Positions 22,380 to 33,996 of a stretch of 64,000 nucleotides of DNA are shown here, piece by piece. Positions within the stretch are counted from its first letter, which is position 1, and the number at the start of each line of letters is the position of its first letter. This DNA comes from Pseudofabraea citricarpa (taxonomy: Eukaryota; Ascomycota; Leotiomycetes; Helotiales; Dermateaceae): the NCBI GenBank assembly GCA_029641185.1, contig JAPWGK010000006.1, positions 1,302,001-1,366,000 of the forward strand. The letters are read 5' to 3'. Both the position numbers and the translations under genes were made by a program. Below the pieces are notes generated by a model. That model made no database searches, was not told the origin of the DNA, and saw only the letters and a list, made by a program, of their open reading frames with translations.

Positions 22380-24073
22380 GTTGGGCGGTTGAGAGGCGTA
22401 GTGTAAACGACAGGTATTTGCGCAGTGAGAACGATCTTTTGCGAAGTGAAAAGATCAGCGTGCGAGGTTTTATTTTGGTTTCTCTTCGAGGATGACTCGT
22501 GTGTGGTGATGTCGAGGGTGAGATCGGAAGCGGTTCTGGGACGGATTGTCGGCGGCGGAGATGATGGTGAGCGCTTCGAGTGAGTGAATGTCAAGAGAAG
22601 AGGATGTAAGGAAGAAGTCGAGTACGGAGTGAATGTGTGTAGTCAGTCAGTCAGTCAGTCAGTCAGTCAGTAAGCGTGTCTTGTCCGGGGGTGGGTTGAG
22701 GTCGATGTTGGTTAGTTAGCGGAGATCGAAGGAACAAGTGGGAAAGGCAAGTCAGTCGTTGGTGTGACCTCGAACGGACGAGACCGCGGCTAGATGCGTT
22801 TCGCTGGAAATTGGCCCTCCTTGCAGATTGCTTATGCGATAACGCTGAGATAAGCCCCTTATCGCGGATTTGCCCCTCCGATCACGACTTTCAAGTTTCT
22901 ACTGTCAGGTATCCTCGCTGGCTCCGTGCTTCGTGCTTGTTCTTGAACTCTTGAATGAAAAATCAAACGTGAAAGCTTGGTGTTTCTTCCATGGCGGCGA
23001 GTCGAGGGTACTGCACAGTAGGTCAAACTCAGTAAGGGTAAATCGATACCTTAAGAAGCCCATTATGGATCCAATAGCGCATCGATGACGCACAGCACCA
23101 CATGTACAGGAAAATGGCCAAATACTGTCTCTCCACAGCACATCAGCTGTGGATCATTCGAATTCGACTCTCGCCATTCTACATACCATCCCCGACATCT
23201 AAGAATTCAATATCGACAGTAGCCATCTTCGCCAGAAACACCCCCCTTTAAATAAGCGAGGACCCCTTTTGCTCTCGGTAAGACCAGCTGCGAGGACCTG
23301 GCCTGGTTCTGGTGGACGGGGGGACCGGACCTGGGGGATGGCTGAAATTGATGCACCTGATACACCCGCAACACGGCAGAAGGGTTAACCGCTTTCTCAA
23401 AATAACTTTCCAATCTTAGCAATTGCTCTTGAAATATCTATTGCTTTCTGTTTTACTCTGCTTTACCCTGTTGAGTTTGGTGGCCAAACTTGATTGCCCA
23501 AAACGACCAGACTAATAGAGCGATTATCGTCTTTATACCCGAACAACTGGTAGTACTAAAGCAAGCTACAGCCGATTTCTTTGGGGTCATGTTGTACGGT
23601 CGTTCCGCCGCTGATCCTCGTGTCGAATTACCCCGCCAGTCCCGTAGTGTCGCGCATTATTCTGCCTTGCTTTGATCGTGCCAAAGTCAACAAGGTTCTA
23701 GGCAGGCCGACTCAAAGGTAGAGAGCAAGGCGAACAGATGGCGAGTGAAATTCCGATCTGATTTCTTGGTAGTATGTACAAAAGATAGATACATAAGATA
23801 GACGAAACATCGCTCCATGAAAATGCTACATGCTACGCTGCACTGAGTATATAGTAAATAAACTGACCCGTCCCATTTTCAGACCAATGCAGCTGGTCGT
23901 GGCACTGTTAGACCCATTGTTCTAACCCCTGGAACGCCTTGCCTCCCACCGTGCCCATAAACAAAACGCATCAAGTTAGCTCCGGGCTTCTCTCTAAAAT
24001 GCCGCTCATTAAACCATAAAATGCATAAAAAGGAAAGTGTGAAAATGAAAAGGAAAATGCATAACAGATGAGT
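22380..24073. other. Intergenic region upstream of CDC34
   Basis: No supported gene in 1.7 kb. It holds an AGTC microsatellite (22641-22671) and several short frames without domains. The leftmost part is the CDC34 promoter/leader and the rightmost part is the 3' region of the protease gene. Confidence 0.5.
22641..22671. repeat. AGTC tetranucleotide microsatellite
   Basis: About 7.5 perfect copies of AGTC, about 260 bp upstream of the CDC34 start codon. Confidence 0.95.
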
Positions 24074-25569
24074 TTACATGGCGGCGTAGAACATTCCAGC
24101 TGCTGCGATACCAGCGGCCGCTCCAAAAGGAACTCCCTTATTTGAGATGCTACCTGAGCCGGTCTCGCTGGCACCCAGTCCAACAGTCGCAGTTCCTGAA
24201 ATGCTTCCAGATCCTACACCAGCGACAGCTGTCACAGAATCTGCAACGTCCGTTGCACCAGGAACCGAGTTCGTACCCGTTGTGATTTCAACAACATTTG
24301 TCCCTGTGGCATTGAAATTCGTCTGGGCGATTGAGATCTCGTTGTTGGCCAAATCATACACAAGGTATGCTGATCGAATGAAGGTATCTCCAAGAACTGA
24401 GGTAGAAGAACCTGCTGGTGCAATACCAAATAGGCATGCTGGAGTACCGTCGGTAAATGTGAGCTGGCTTCCCGATGAGGTTCCAACTTCGATAACAAGC
24501 TCATTCATAGGTACAGAGATAGTAGGCGTCGAAAAGGTGAAGTCGACGGTTGAAGTGTTGGATGCCAAAGAGCACGGCACGTATGCTGCTCCATCGGAGG
24601 AGTCGTACTGTGCACTGACTTCTTGATAGATAGCTTCGACCATCGCATCAGGCAGGTAAGTGAGAGAACTTCCGGAATCTAACAGTACAGCCTGAGCTTG
24701 ATTTGTGGCAATGGTGGTACTGCCCATAGCTACACCAGTAAGAGTAATCAGGAACTCGTAGAAGTTCCCATCCTCGCGTTGAACAGGAAGCGACTCGAGG
24801 CTTCCAGAGTATTTCGCTGTATCGACGCCACCAAAGAGAATGTTGCCAGTGTTCGCGTCAAGATCGTTAAGCCATAAGCTGTAAGCGTTTGACTGAATGA
24901 GACCCTCTTCGACCATTTGTGCAGGTAAATTATTGTAAGCAGCCTTGCCAGCTCGTCCTACTTGCACTTCGTTGATCGGATACCCAATACCCAAAATTCC
25001 TTCATATGATGAGCTCGTGTAGCCAATTCCGAATTGCAGGCTTTTGAGCGTCGATGATCCGATCGTAAAGGTGTCGGTAACGTAGTCTCCAGCAGCCCCG
25101 GAACCATCCACATAAGAAATGTTGAAGTCGCTAGCAACATAAGAATATGTTGAAGAATCGTTCGCCGAGTACACTCCAGCAAAAGCGCATGGGCTTCCCC
25201 TACTATTACACAATGACGATGCCGCCGCATTCACCCAAAGATCACTACTGCCGGTATCGAGATGCAAGCGAAATGACTGCGCTGGTGTTCCTAATGTGCC
25301 GTTCGCGAAGTAAAGTGTTTCCTGGGTTGAGTGTAAGCGACATGATGGAGATTTGGACAGTCCATTCTTACCTCATTGTCTAGCGTCGCTTGAACCGTCT
25401 CAGCTCTCCTCCGTAACCTATCCCGACGAACTGGATCTGGAACACTCTTCCTTTGCATGGGCAATCCAACAACTCGCGCTGGTCCATCGCTTCTCTTTTG
25501 CAACTGAAGTCCCTCTGTAAACGTCGATAGTAGGCCTGCCGCAAGGGCGAACGTCGTTACAGTCTTCAT
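24074..25569 (-). CDS. Secreted, probably GPI-anchored aspartic protease
   Basis: Two exons, 25569-25372 and 25321-24074, give 481 aa. The signal peptide is residues 1-20 (start MKTVTTFALAAGLL). A propeptide rich in basic sites follows (KR near 25-26, RRR near 55). The pepsin A1 fold has its first catalytic motif DTGSSDLW (D88) and its second DSGSS (D281). The C-terminus (about 400-481) is Ser/Gly/Thr-rich and ends in a small-residue/hydrophobic stretch, typical of a GPI-attachment signal as in yapsins and OpsB. Family knowledge: extracellular or wall-bound proteolysis and cell-wall protein processing. The long 5' intergenic region may hold its regulation. Confidence 0.92.
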
Positions 25570-28006
25570 GATTGATCTTGTTGCGAGACTACTCTTCTAG
25601 GTCCACTGAATGAGATATTATAATCCGGGAAACTTAATATTCCAGAGCCGCGCACGCAATGATATAGAATTAAGGTCGTTGCCGGCTGTTCCTGAACCCT
25701 CGGAGATTCTTTAAAGTAAATTTGATATATGGTGGCGATTCGAAGAAAATGGTCCAACGAGTGACGACGACAGTGGATTTATGTTGAATGGTCGATAGTG
25801 CCCAGACATGCAAAGCCTGCTGGCTGGGTCTGACGTGAATAGTAATGGAGCGAAGTCGGCTGGTCTTTGCCGCAGTCAGTCACAGCTATGGTAAATTTCT
25901 GTGTATGTCAATGTAAGGCTGATGAAGTGGGCGGAGGGAGGTATAGGTCAAAAGTCGTAGCGAGGCTGTGTAGAAAGGTACGTAGTCGCGGCCATGCAAT
26001 TTGACCAAAGCAGTAATCTGGACGAAGGGGGAAAATAGAGGAGCAGTAGTAATGCCAAGGGACCAAGAGTAAGAAAAGTATGGAGATAACTGCGCCCAAG
26101 CTTTTCTTCAACAGAAGATGTTTGTGTACAAAACGTCGGCTGGGGTGTATTTGAAGGTCTTGGCTCGCCTGAGGTCCGAGATGTGGGTTCCCAGCAGTGA
26201 CGCGGCCTCTGAGACGCGATGGGCGCAGATCCAATGACAAGGGGAAAAGGGCACTTACAACCACTCACCGTGTACCGTTCCGTGGCGCGAGTTGCAAAGC
26301 GGGGACAGTGTGTTACGCAGCCCAGGTCCATCGATGTGCGCTGGATCCTGGAGTCGCGGTACGGCTATTAAAAGACGGGACTTTTGCTGTTGGCGCTTGG
26401 GCATTGCGGACGTGGGAGCCTCGGAGACATGACTTCCAGCCTGTGTGATGCGCAGCCCGACCAGCCTCTGAAACACCAGGCCAAGCTGACACACGCCTGC
26501 AAACTCGCTGTGTGTGGTGGCCGACGAGCCTTTGGAATCCAAGGTACGGTAGCAGTGGCTATTGGAGCGACACAGCCCGAGAAAAGGAGATCCAATGGGC
26601 CGAAGGACCCTGGGGCGAGACGATCCTGCAAGACAAATTCCTACAAGAGCTGCGCGCCTCCCACTCGCGGTGGGCTCTTTGCGGTTGGCGACGACGCGTC
26701 AAGAAACGCCCTCCTTGCTAAGCCGCGAGTCCAGAGTGTGTTGGGTAAGAAGGGCAGCGGAAACCCTCTGAGGGTACGAGGGCATCCACCAGATTCTGCC
26801 ATTTGCGGCAGATTGAATCCAAGTCGACGATGCCGGCGGTGGGGAGGGCACGAGGGGTCCTGGGCCCTGAGGCTTGAGTCGTGAGTCGTGAGTCGTGAGT
26901 CTAGGTTGAGTCCTGGGTATCCTGATGTGTAGGTTCAGGAGTTGTTCTTGGTAGGTAGAGAAGCGCGGAGGCCAAGAATAAAGAAGGGTGGTGACTGGCA
27001 GGCGCGCCTCGCTTACGGGTTATGGTTGCGAATACGCCAATTGGCCCCGGATTCCAGTACCGGACCGCAAAAGGTACCTGGGTACTTCGGCACCATCCCG
27101 TGACCCCGGCATCTTGCTCGGCTGCTACCGTGACTCCAGCCAGAACTCGTATAATTCCCTCAGGAGTCAGGATCCTACTCGAGTCTGAACTTCTGAACAT
27201 TTTTACCTAAGGCTCTGCGACCCTCCACTCTTATCTTGGCCCAAACACATCAAGCACCACAAGCAAATCGATCACACGGCGGCAACCTCACAAGCATCCA
27301 CCGCCCGTATTGCTGAGAGACACCAAGCAATTCCAAGCCCTTGGGAGTCCAAGCCATGACAGCGAATGGATTTTGTTGACAACGCTTACATGTCACAGAC
27401 TCACAGTCAGCACCGGTATGGTACTGTATGTCACTGCGGCCGCAACGGCCCCGGATTTATTTATCTTCATCTTATCTGTTGAAACCATGGTTGTAACCTG
27501 GTAGTCGAGCTGGTACCTCTGATTGTTGTGTTGAAGGACGAACCGGGCTAGCCTGGGTTGTTCATCACAGCACTTGACAGCGCCATGGTTTGGTCAGAAG
27601 CGATGTTTGTGTTGCTGGTATGCCTTGATGGGTGGGGATTTTCGTTGACAAGTGCAAAGAAACGAGGACCCACTCATCAGTATGTCTAGAATGCTTGGTT
27701 CTTAAAGGAAATTCTACTTACTATTCGGTTCCTGAGGATTTAAACATCCCAAGCGAGAGAGTAGCTTTGTGGTAGCTATCTCCCTGTTTGGATATTTCGG
27801 TGATCTAAAACCAAGGCAAACAAATAGCAAGCTTCGAGTGACATTTCTCTTACATTCATTTACATACTTCTTTCCGAAACGAAACCTCTTCACTGACCCA
27901 ACCATCATAGGATGTTTCTCACTTCTGACAAACCTCAAATTGCTCCTCAGAACTCCACATCTCCTCAATGCTGCAAAGCTCTCCAGAGTTTCAATCGAGT
28001 ATTTAC
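25570..28006. other. 2.4-kb intergenic region
   Basis: No gene recognised. 26200-27200 is comparatively GC-rich with several overlapping open frames on both strands, but their translations are Arg/Pro/Gly-rich without domains and look like chance. A heptanucleotide TGAGTCG repeat lies at 26875-26901. It includes the protease promoter and the V-ATPase 3' region. Confidence 0.5.
26875..26901. repeat. TGAGTCG heptanucleotide repeat
   Basis: Nearly four perfect tandem units of seven bases. The TGAGTC core resembles an AP-1/Gcn4 half-palindrome, but that reading is speculative. Confidence 0.85.
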
Positions 28007-28793
28007 TCAGATGCAGCGTGTAACGCCAACCTGACTTTGTGTCAACATGAGCACTGCGACAATCATTCCATAGATTCCTGTTGAAAAGTCAATTTTGCTA
28101 CCGCACGTCTTCCTTCCAAGGTCAAGCGCTCACCCAAAACTTCGCCAAAGATCAACATGATCATCATACCTACAAACAAGCGTGGCTGTTGGGCTGATCC
28201 TCTCACACCAGCATCACCAGCGATGCCAATAGTAAACCTGGAATGGTTCAATACGCGATCACAGAACCAATCAACAAGAAGACTTACCCAGCACTCAAAC
28301 AGCTCAATCCTACAGAAAGACCAGCCCCAAGCTGTAAGAAGTTCGTGTGCAATGCAGTCTTCTCCTTAAGCTCGGTTGAGATAATGACTGAGATGACCAG
28401 GCCATAAATCCCCAAGATTCCTGAAAGAATGACTGGCATGAGATCTAATATGCGAACCATTAGTCAACAAGAACGGCAGGTTGCCAAGGGTTTCTTACTT
28501 CTCACAATGTTCTCTGGACGTATGACGCTAGCAGCTGAGATGCCAATACTTGATTTTGCCGTTCCATAGGCAGCGCCAAGACACGAGAGCGTAATAGCTA
28601 TACTACAACCCATCATACCAAAGAAGGACTGAGGGTCTACTTAGTGACTTATCCGAATATCAGAACACCAAAAGTGGCCAGGGATGCTTACAGCGTATGC
28701 GGGACTGCGAAGCGATCTTATTAATTATACATTTGAAGCAAAACGAGCGAGGGGAACCACCTACCATCGATCAAGATCCATGATTGATGCCAT
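28007..28793 (-). CDS. V-type H+-ATPase proteolipid subunit c (Vma3-like)
   Basis: Six exons, 28793-28765, 28704-28692, 28628-28499, 28444-28288, 28237-28134 and 28077-28007, give 167 aa with phase closing throughout. It has four transmembrane helices. The signature motifs are [38 protein letters not shown] and QQPRLFVGM, with the proton-carrying glutamate E142 in IFGEVLG. Family knowledge: it forms part of the V0 c-ring that moves protons into vacuoles and Golgi. The motif set is closer to Vma3 (c) than Vma11 (c'). Helices 1-2 and the tail ([12 protein letters not shown]) differ from the Vma3 sequences I know, so a diverged paralogue is possible. Exon 2 is only 13 nt. Confidence 0.88.
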
Positions 28794-29755
28794 GATTGGA
28801 AGAGAGGATCGAGAAATCAGGTGCCAATGATTTAGATACGAAAGTAATCGGAAAAGGCAGGAAACTTCAACCTGGCTTTAAAAAACCATTCGCTCTTCCA
28901 CCCATCGCATATATACATACCCCCTCCCCTACTTATGCACCAGCGGGACGAAATATAAGCATAAAATCAGGAACTGTAATCTGGTCTGCAGCCTGCAGTA
29001 TACACGTAGACCAACCTCTTTTCGTGTGGTTGCCATTGGCTTGTCGGCTTCGTACACGCTTTAGGCAGCAGTCAGCCATATATTCTGGAGTCAGCAACTG
29101 AGTTGTCAAACTTCAGAAGTATCATGGCGCCACCCACCTGATATGGTAAGAAAGTCGGGGGAATAGTTTGTGGATGAGAGGCTTCTGATCAGCTGATATG
29201 CTGATATACTATCTTTTGTGTGGCTGGCTTGGGAGCATAAAGACTCTCCCACTTAAGGTACACGTCTGCTTACCTACTTACATACTGACGTAAGGCTGTT
29301 ATTAAACCTCAAACCTGTTGTGTGGTTAGTTCTCCTATGTTGCATCCAGGTGAGATCTTTCAATTACAGAAGGTAGAAGAAGGTCTTCTTCAAATTTTTC
29401 AAATCAATCAAGGTGGTGATTTTCTAATAACCACTCTATACGTCTACGGAAAATAACCTCGTCTTGGTACAAGTGTAATATAGAAACTACTGTGAGCGTA
29501 AAGTAATATCAATTGTTTTGAGCTCTCAAATACCCGAATCACAACGAGTTCTATAGGTAAGTATAAGTAGGTAGATAATAACCACCCCCATCACCTCTAA
29601 AAAGAAGGTTTATCGACAGTGCCAACCTCTGTCTTTCCTTTCTCCTCTTCTTTTTCTCATACATACAACCATCGCCAGGCACCTACTTTGCCCTCCGCTA
29701 AAATTGGGATGTACCAATGGAAAGAGACAAAATGAGCATGTATTCTCTACTTATA
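28794..29755. other. Intergenic region
   Basis: V-ATPase gene upstream region and 2EXR gene 3' region. A 101-codon plus-strand frame at 28796-29101 has no domain and starts inside the antisense of exon 1, so I do not call it. Confidence 0.5.
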
Positions 29756-30835
29756 TCAGGCATTCAACCGTTCTTCCTTATAGTTGAAAAACGACTCATA
29801 GCCCCCAGCCGAATCTAATTTCTGCACCATGGTTTTCTCACAGAGCAGTTTTCTCTCGATCTTAAAGGGAGGAGTCCACTCTGCTGCGTCTTCCTTGCAG
29901 CGCTTTCCAGCTGCACAGCATGCAAGTCCAAGTGGGCAGGTCTTTCCGTTTCCAAGAATATACTCGTCAAACTTCTCTGGATAGTTGATCACTAGAGTTG
30001 CAGCCTCCGCTTGATCCCAATGCATAGCATGCCATAGCCAGGCTTTAAAAAGAGAGATGTTCTTTTTGAGAAGTGAGGCACTCTCCCCAGAGGAAAGAGG
30101 CTTAGCCAGGACCTGGGACGGGATGTCATGAAGCTCGCAGTCAACATTCTGTAGCTGTTCCGCTTGCATAGGATACCAATCATACGAGCCAGCATTTTCA
30201 GAAACCTGGCTCGGGCCTAGAACTACGAGCGTTACGGTATTGAGTTTAGGCAGTGTCTGAAGATCAAGCGCTAGAAACCTCTTCAGAGAGTAACTCTGGT
30301 TGATCTCGCTGTAGCCGATATGTTGGATGTTGTTGCGATCAAGGCCTATAAAGGGGTCGAACTCGTAATCGGGACCCTGGGATCGCTCGTAGATGTCCTC
30401 CCGGGACCAGGGTTCGAAAATCGTAAAGATATCTCGGTTGAAATTGACGTATGGAACATCGAACCGCATGTCATATTCTTCGATCATAGCAGCACCCCGA
30501 ACGTCATAGTCGCCTAGATCTATATACCGCGGCAGGAGAGAGTAGCGGGCCAGCAACAAGTTCCGTGATTCTTGACACGCGTGGAGGATTGGGAATTCCA
30601 CCGGTGGGACGACTACGCCTCGGTCTCGTGGCTGCACGATATATCGCAACCGCCAGTCTGGATGTTTTGACTCGGCGCAGCCTTCATATGCTGCGTCTTC
30701 CGGTTGCACAAGGCAGTAGTCGCATGGTAGATTTCCGATTATGCGACTTTGCTGTGGCACTGCGAGCTCCCAGATTGCGTGCCGGATATCTGTTGGCAGC
30801 TTGGGGAAGACAGTGAATTGGGTCAAGGTCGACAT
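29756..30835 (-). CDS. 2EXR domain protein of unknown function
   Basis: Single exon, 359 aa. The N-terminus reads FTVFPKLPTDIRHAIWELA, the hallmark start of the fungal 2EXR domain (two conserved ExR-type segments, here IRHAIWELA and HACQESR). This family is greatly expanded in Pezizomycotina, and its biochemical function is not established. A Cys-containing segment (TCPLGLACCAAGKRCKED, about 295-312) lies near the C-terminus. No signal peptide or transmembrane helix was seen. The start is the first ATG and precedes the domain directly. The neighbours give no functional hint. Confidence 0.8.
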   Translation of the reverse strand: MSTLTQFTVFPKLPTDIRHAIWELAVPQQSRIIGNLPCDYCLVQPEDAAYEGCAESKHPDWRLRYIVQPRDRGVVVPPVEFPILHACQESRNLLLARYSLLPRYIDLGDYDVRGAAMIEEYDMRFDVPYVNFNRDIFTIFEPWSREDIYERSQGPDYEFDPFIGLDRNNIQHIGYSEINQSYSLKRFLALDLQTLPKLNTVTLVVLGPSQVSENAGSYDWYPMQAEQLQNVDCELHDIPSQVLAKPLSSGESASLLKKNISLFKAWLWHAMHWDQAEAATLVINYPEKFDEYILGNGKTCPLGLACCAAGKRCKEDAAEWTPPFKIERKLLCEKTMVQKLDSAGGYESFFNYKEERLNA

Positions 30836-32457
30836 GGCGAGAGAGCTTGCCGTAGTGGCTACTTAGTAGATAACGGGATCACTTGCTGTTGAGAGCATTG
30901 GATATCAGCAACTGGATGCAATAAAGAAGTTGGCAGAAGGTAGCAACGGAATCAAGGGTGGTTACATAGTTAGGTATTTCCACGTGATAATTCAGTTACA
31001 GATCCTCTCCAAAGCATGAACTATTTTGCGGAACAAGCGATTGGCAAATGAAGCGACAAGATATGTGTGCCTCAAATCGTGTTATGCATCAGTGGTAGAA
31101 TAGAAAGGAGAGATCTGGAAAGACCACTGAAGTCAATGATGTATCTGAGTTCTGAGCTAGGTGACTCAGCACTTTCCACTATGAGCTTGGTCGGGGGCTG
31201 GGAGAGGGGGTGGAGGAGGGGCTTGAGAGGCACGAGGGGTAATTTTATTTTTCGAATTCCTGGGCAACCCTCTTCTTCGTAAATGAAAAATGAGGCTGAG
31301 ACTAGCGTATGATGATCCGAAAGTATATTAACGACCAGAGGTCGTATGATCAATAAAATATATGTGATCATCAGACCTCATATTCATCAGAAAACATCTA
31401 ATCATTTGGGAAATATTTTGGTATCAAAAAGTATTCCAGCTAGGATTACGTTGACGAAAAGGCTATCGGTCGCTTGAGTTAAAGTTCCAGGCTCTCATAT
31501 CTCAGAGTTTTTGACGGTTCTATTGATAAGGTTTGAAATACTTAGTATTTCTGCATGACAGGACATGGTTGTGGTTGTTCTATTCTCAATGTTCCAAATT
31601 ATTTTTTGGAGTTGTTTTTCGTTTCTTTTTCCAGGATATTTAAAGGTTGACTAACTTGATTTCTTGTGCCATCATCTAATAAAACATACTTTCCCCCAGT
31701 TGGCCTATAAATACAATCACAGATTCTATAAATCATACACTCGCAAAGTCTTTACAGATTGGATAATCATATAATTAAGCGACGTCATTCACCTTGACCA
31801 CTAAGCGACCGTATAACCGCATATTGTGTCATAGAATTGGGGGAAACGTATTATATAAAAGAATTGTAGCAAAGGTTTACCCATTTGTTTCATGGTATGG
31901 TCAGGTCAGGCAAGGAGCTAAATAGCTAGGGCCAAGTCTGGTCAATGAGAGAACCTAGTACAAATTATCACAAAATCCAACTAGAGATACCAGTTCGCTA
32001 GCCTATCACGTCTTATCCCAGTTCAAGGGAAAATTTTATACCCGGGGTATAGATGTTATCAGAACATGATCCCACCGAGGGTATGGTGGCTCCAACATAA
32101 GAGATACGCAACTGATCAGAAGCCCTAAATTTATGTTACGGTCATATTCTTAGATAGAGAAAAGATTAATAAATCATTGGACAAATTTCAATCCATGGAC
32201 TACAGCCACTTTATGTTTGATCGATAGAAAATCTGAAGATATCAAGTCCTACCGCTATTTAGAGTCTTTGACCGCACTACAAGGTACGCCATATTGCCAC
32301 AAACCCTTCCCCTTGAGACCAAAGAGAGAAGAAAATGACATTGTGCATTATCAAGCTTGAACCCCCTCCCCTCCATTCTCCAAACCTAAAGAAGCCAAAA
32401 ACCAAAAACCAGAAACCAGAAAAGAAGGAGATGATACAAGTGCTGCACCTTAAGTAT
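30836..32457. other. 1.6-kb AT-rich intergenic region
   Basis: No gene recognised. 31280-32330 is AT-rich with only short frames. It includes the 2EXR upstream region and the 3' region of the rhodopsin-domain gene. Confidence 0.5.
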
Positions 32458-33846
32458 TTAAACAAGGTCCTTTGGACTCCTCTTATGATACTCGTCCGTC
32501 GAAACCGAAATCTGCATTGTCTTCATAATCCCATCAGACGCCACGTTCCCCTGTCGAGGCAGGATGCTCTCCTCGGAGAGATTATCCGGCTCCATCTTAA
32601 CACGATTCCCCGCACTCACATCCGCCGTATTGCGTCCATACATTTCGAAGTCGCTTTCGTCTCCTTTGCGACTCGTGCTCGACCAGTTCGGCCCGTTGGC
32701 TGTACGGCCCGTATTCGTGTCGGCATTGCGCACGTATCCTCGATTGTTGTAGCTCTTGGATGCGTAGTTTGCGGCCGAAGAACCAGCGAAGATGGCTCGG
32801 AAGAGTGGTTTGAGACACGGGATTGATGCTGCGATCATGGCGGTGCAGATCTCAACGGTCGTCCATATCGTCAGGTCGGAGCTGTCGAACAGAAAGTCGC
32901 CGTGCTTGCCGTAGTTGGTCAGGAAGTAGATCTTGACGAATGCTGCAGCCGTGGCACTTTGAAAGGGTTAGCGAGATGAAGTGAAGTTAGAAACTTGATG
33001 GAAGAGCTTCGCATACAAAATGCCTAGAGAGAGGATTCCTGCCACCGCCGACTTCACTTTCCAGTTGAGCTGCACATTCCATAACATTGGAATTGGTAGG
33101 AGCGCAAAGATCAGATCAGTGAGAACCGATACACCTAGTACAAAGTCAGAAGCCATTAATGCCAATTCTAATACAGGGACAGTCTTACTTGAATTGAAGA
33201 AAGCGGCGAATTTGAGATTGGCTGGCGCGATGCACTTGCCTCCTGGAACGCTTCCATCCCAGGTGAAGGCTAAAGGTCGACATTGGAAGAAAACAGTGAC
33301 TGTCTTGATTAGTATGCGTCAGTTTAACTCTCTGTATAGATCCGACTTACGAAAATTTCCAGTAGCAGAGAGCACAGTCAGGGTGACCAGACACCAGATG
33401 AAAACCTTGTATTTAGGCGATGGAGTCAATCTGAGGAGAAACATCCCGATGCTGATTTTGGTGAAACATAGAGCGATCACACAAAGTGGCTGGGTGACGA
33501 AGTTGAGATGAAGTCCTTTAGTGACATTCGAGGCTGGAACGATATAATTGACGTGGCGACCTGCTCCGTAATGGACCTGGGGAATGAAGATCATCATCTC
33601 AACAAAGACGACGATCTTTTAGGCGTTAGTTATAAAGAGTGATGTGTTGTCGTGTTTCTTTAGGCTTGTGCTCACCATAGCTGCTACCATAAAGTAGTCG
33701 TCCCAGCCCAGTTGTCGTATCACCCTGATTCTCACCCATAAACGGAGTAGAACCATGACCAGCGTGAGGGCAACCAAAGTTCCACATATTGCTAGAATTT
33801 CAGGTCCCCTATTGATATCTGGTGGATTGGGAGTGGCATCAGCCAT
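32458..33846 (-). CDS. SAT4-type rhodopsin-domain integral membrane protein
   Basis: Five exons, 33846-33676, 33615-33351, 33299-33189, 33134-33017 and 32956-32458, give 387 aa with closed phase. The fungal seven-helix pattern is present: an N-terminal helix followed by RLWVRIRVIRQLGWDDYFM, then FVTQPLCVIALCFTKISIGMF, then CRPLAFTW and DLIFALLPIPMLW. These segments define the fungal rhodopsin/SAT4 domain (the Pth11-related superfamily). A cytosolic Ser/Asn-rich tail covers about 285-387. There is no CFEM domain before the helices, unlike Pth11. Ligand and partners are unknown; a role in sensing is an inference from the family. Confidence 0.85.
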
Positions 33847-33996
33847 TGCGAGGAATAGCGACCGTCAGACTTCCAGCCTGCAAAAAATTATACTTTGAAC
33901 ACAGTGAAGGTTAGACAAACGAGACACGACTGGGACAAGAAGTTTCTTTAAACCCTTACTTACATTCAACCTTGAAGGTACTGCCATGGCGAAGTT

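Noticed and set aside
26384..26884. 166-codon plus-strand frame in a GC-rich stretch
   Set aside because: Several overlapping frames are open here on both strands, as expected in GC-rich DNA. There is no domain or coherent composition.
28796..29101. 101-codon plus-strand frame next to the V-ATPase gene
   Set aside because: No domain; it lies in the upstream region of a confident gene on the other strand and has no splice or start support.
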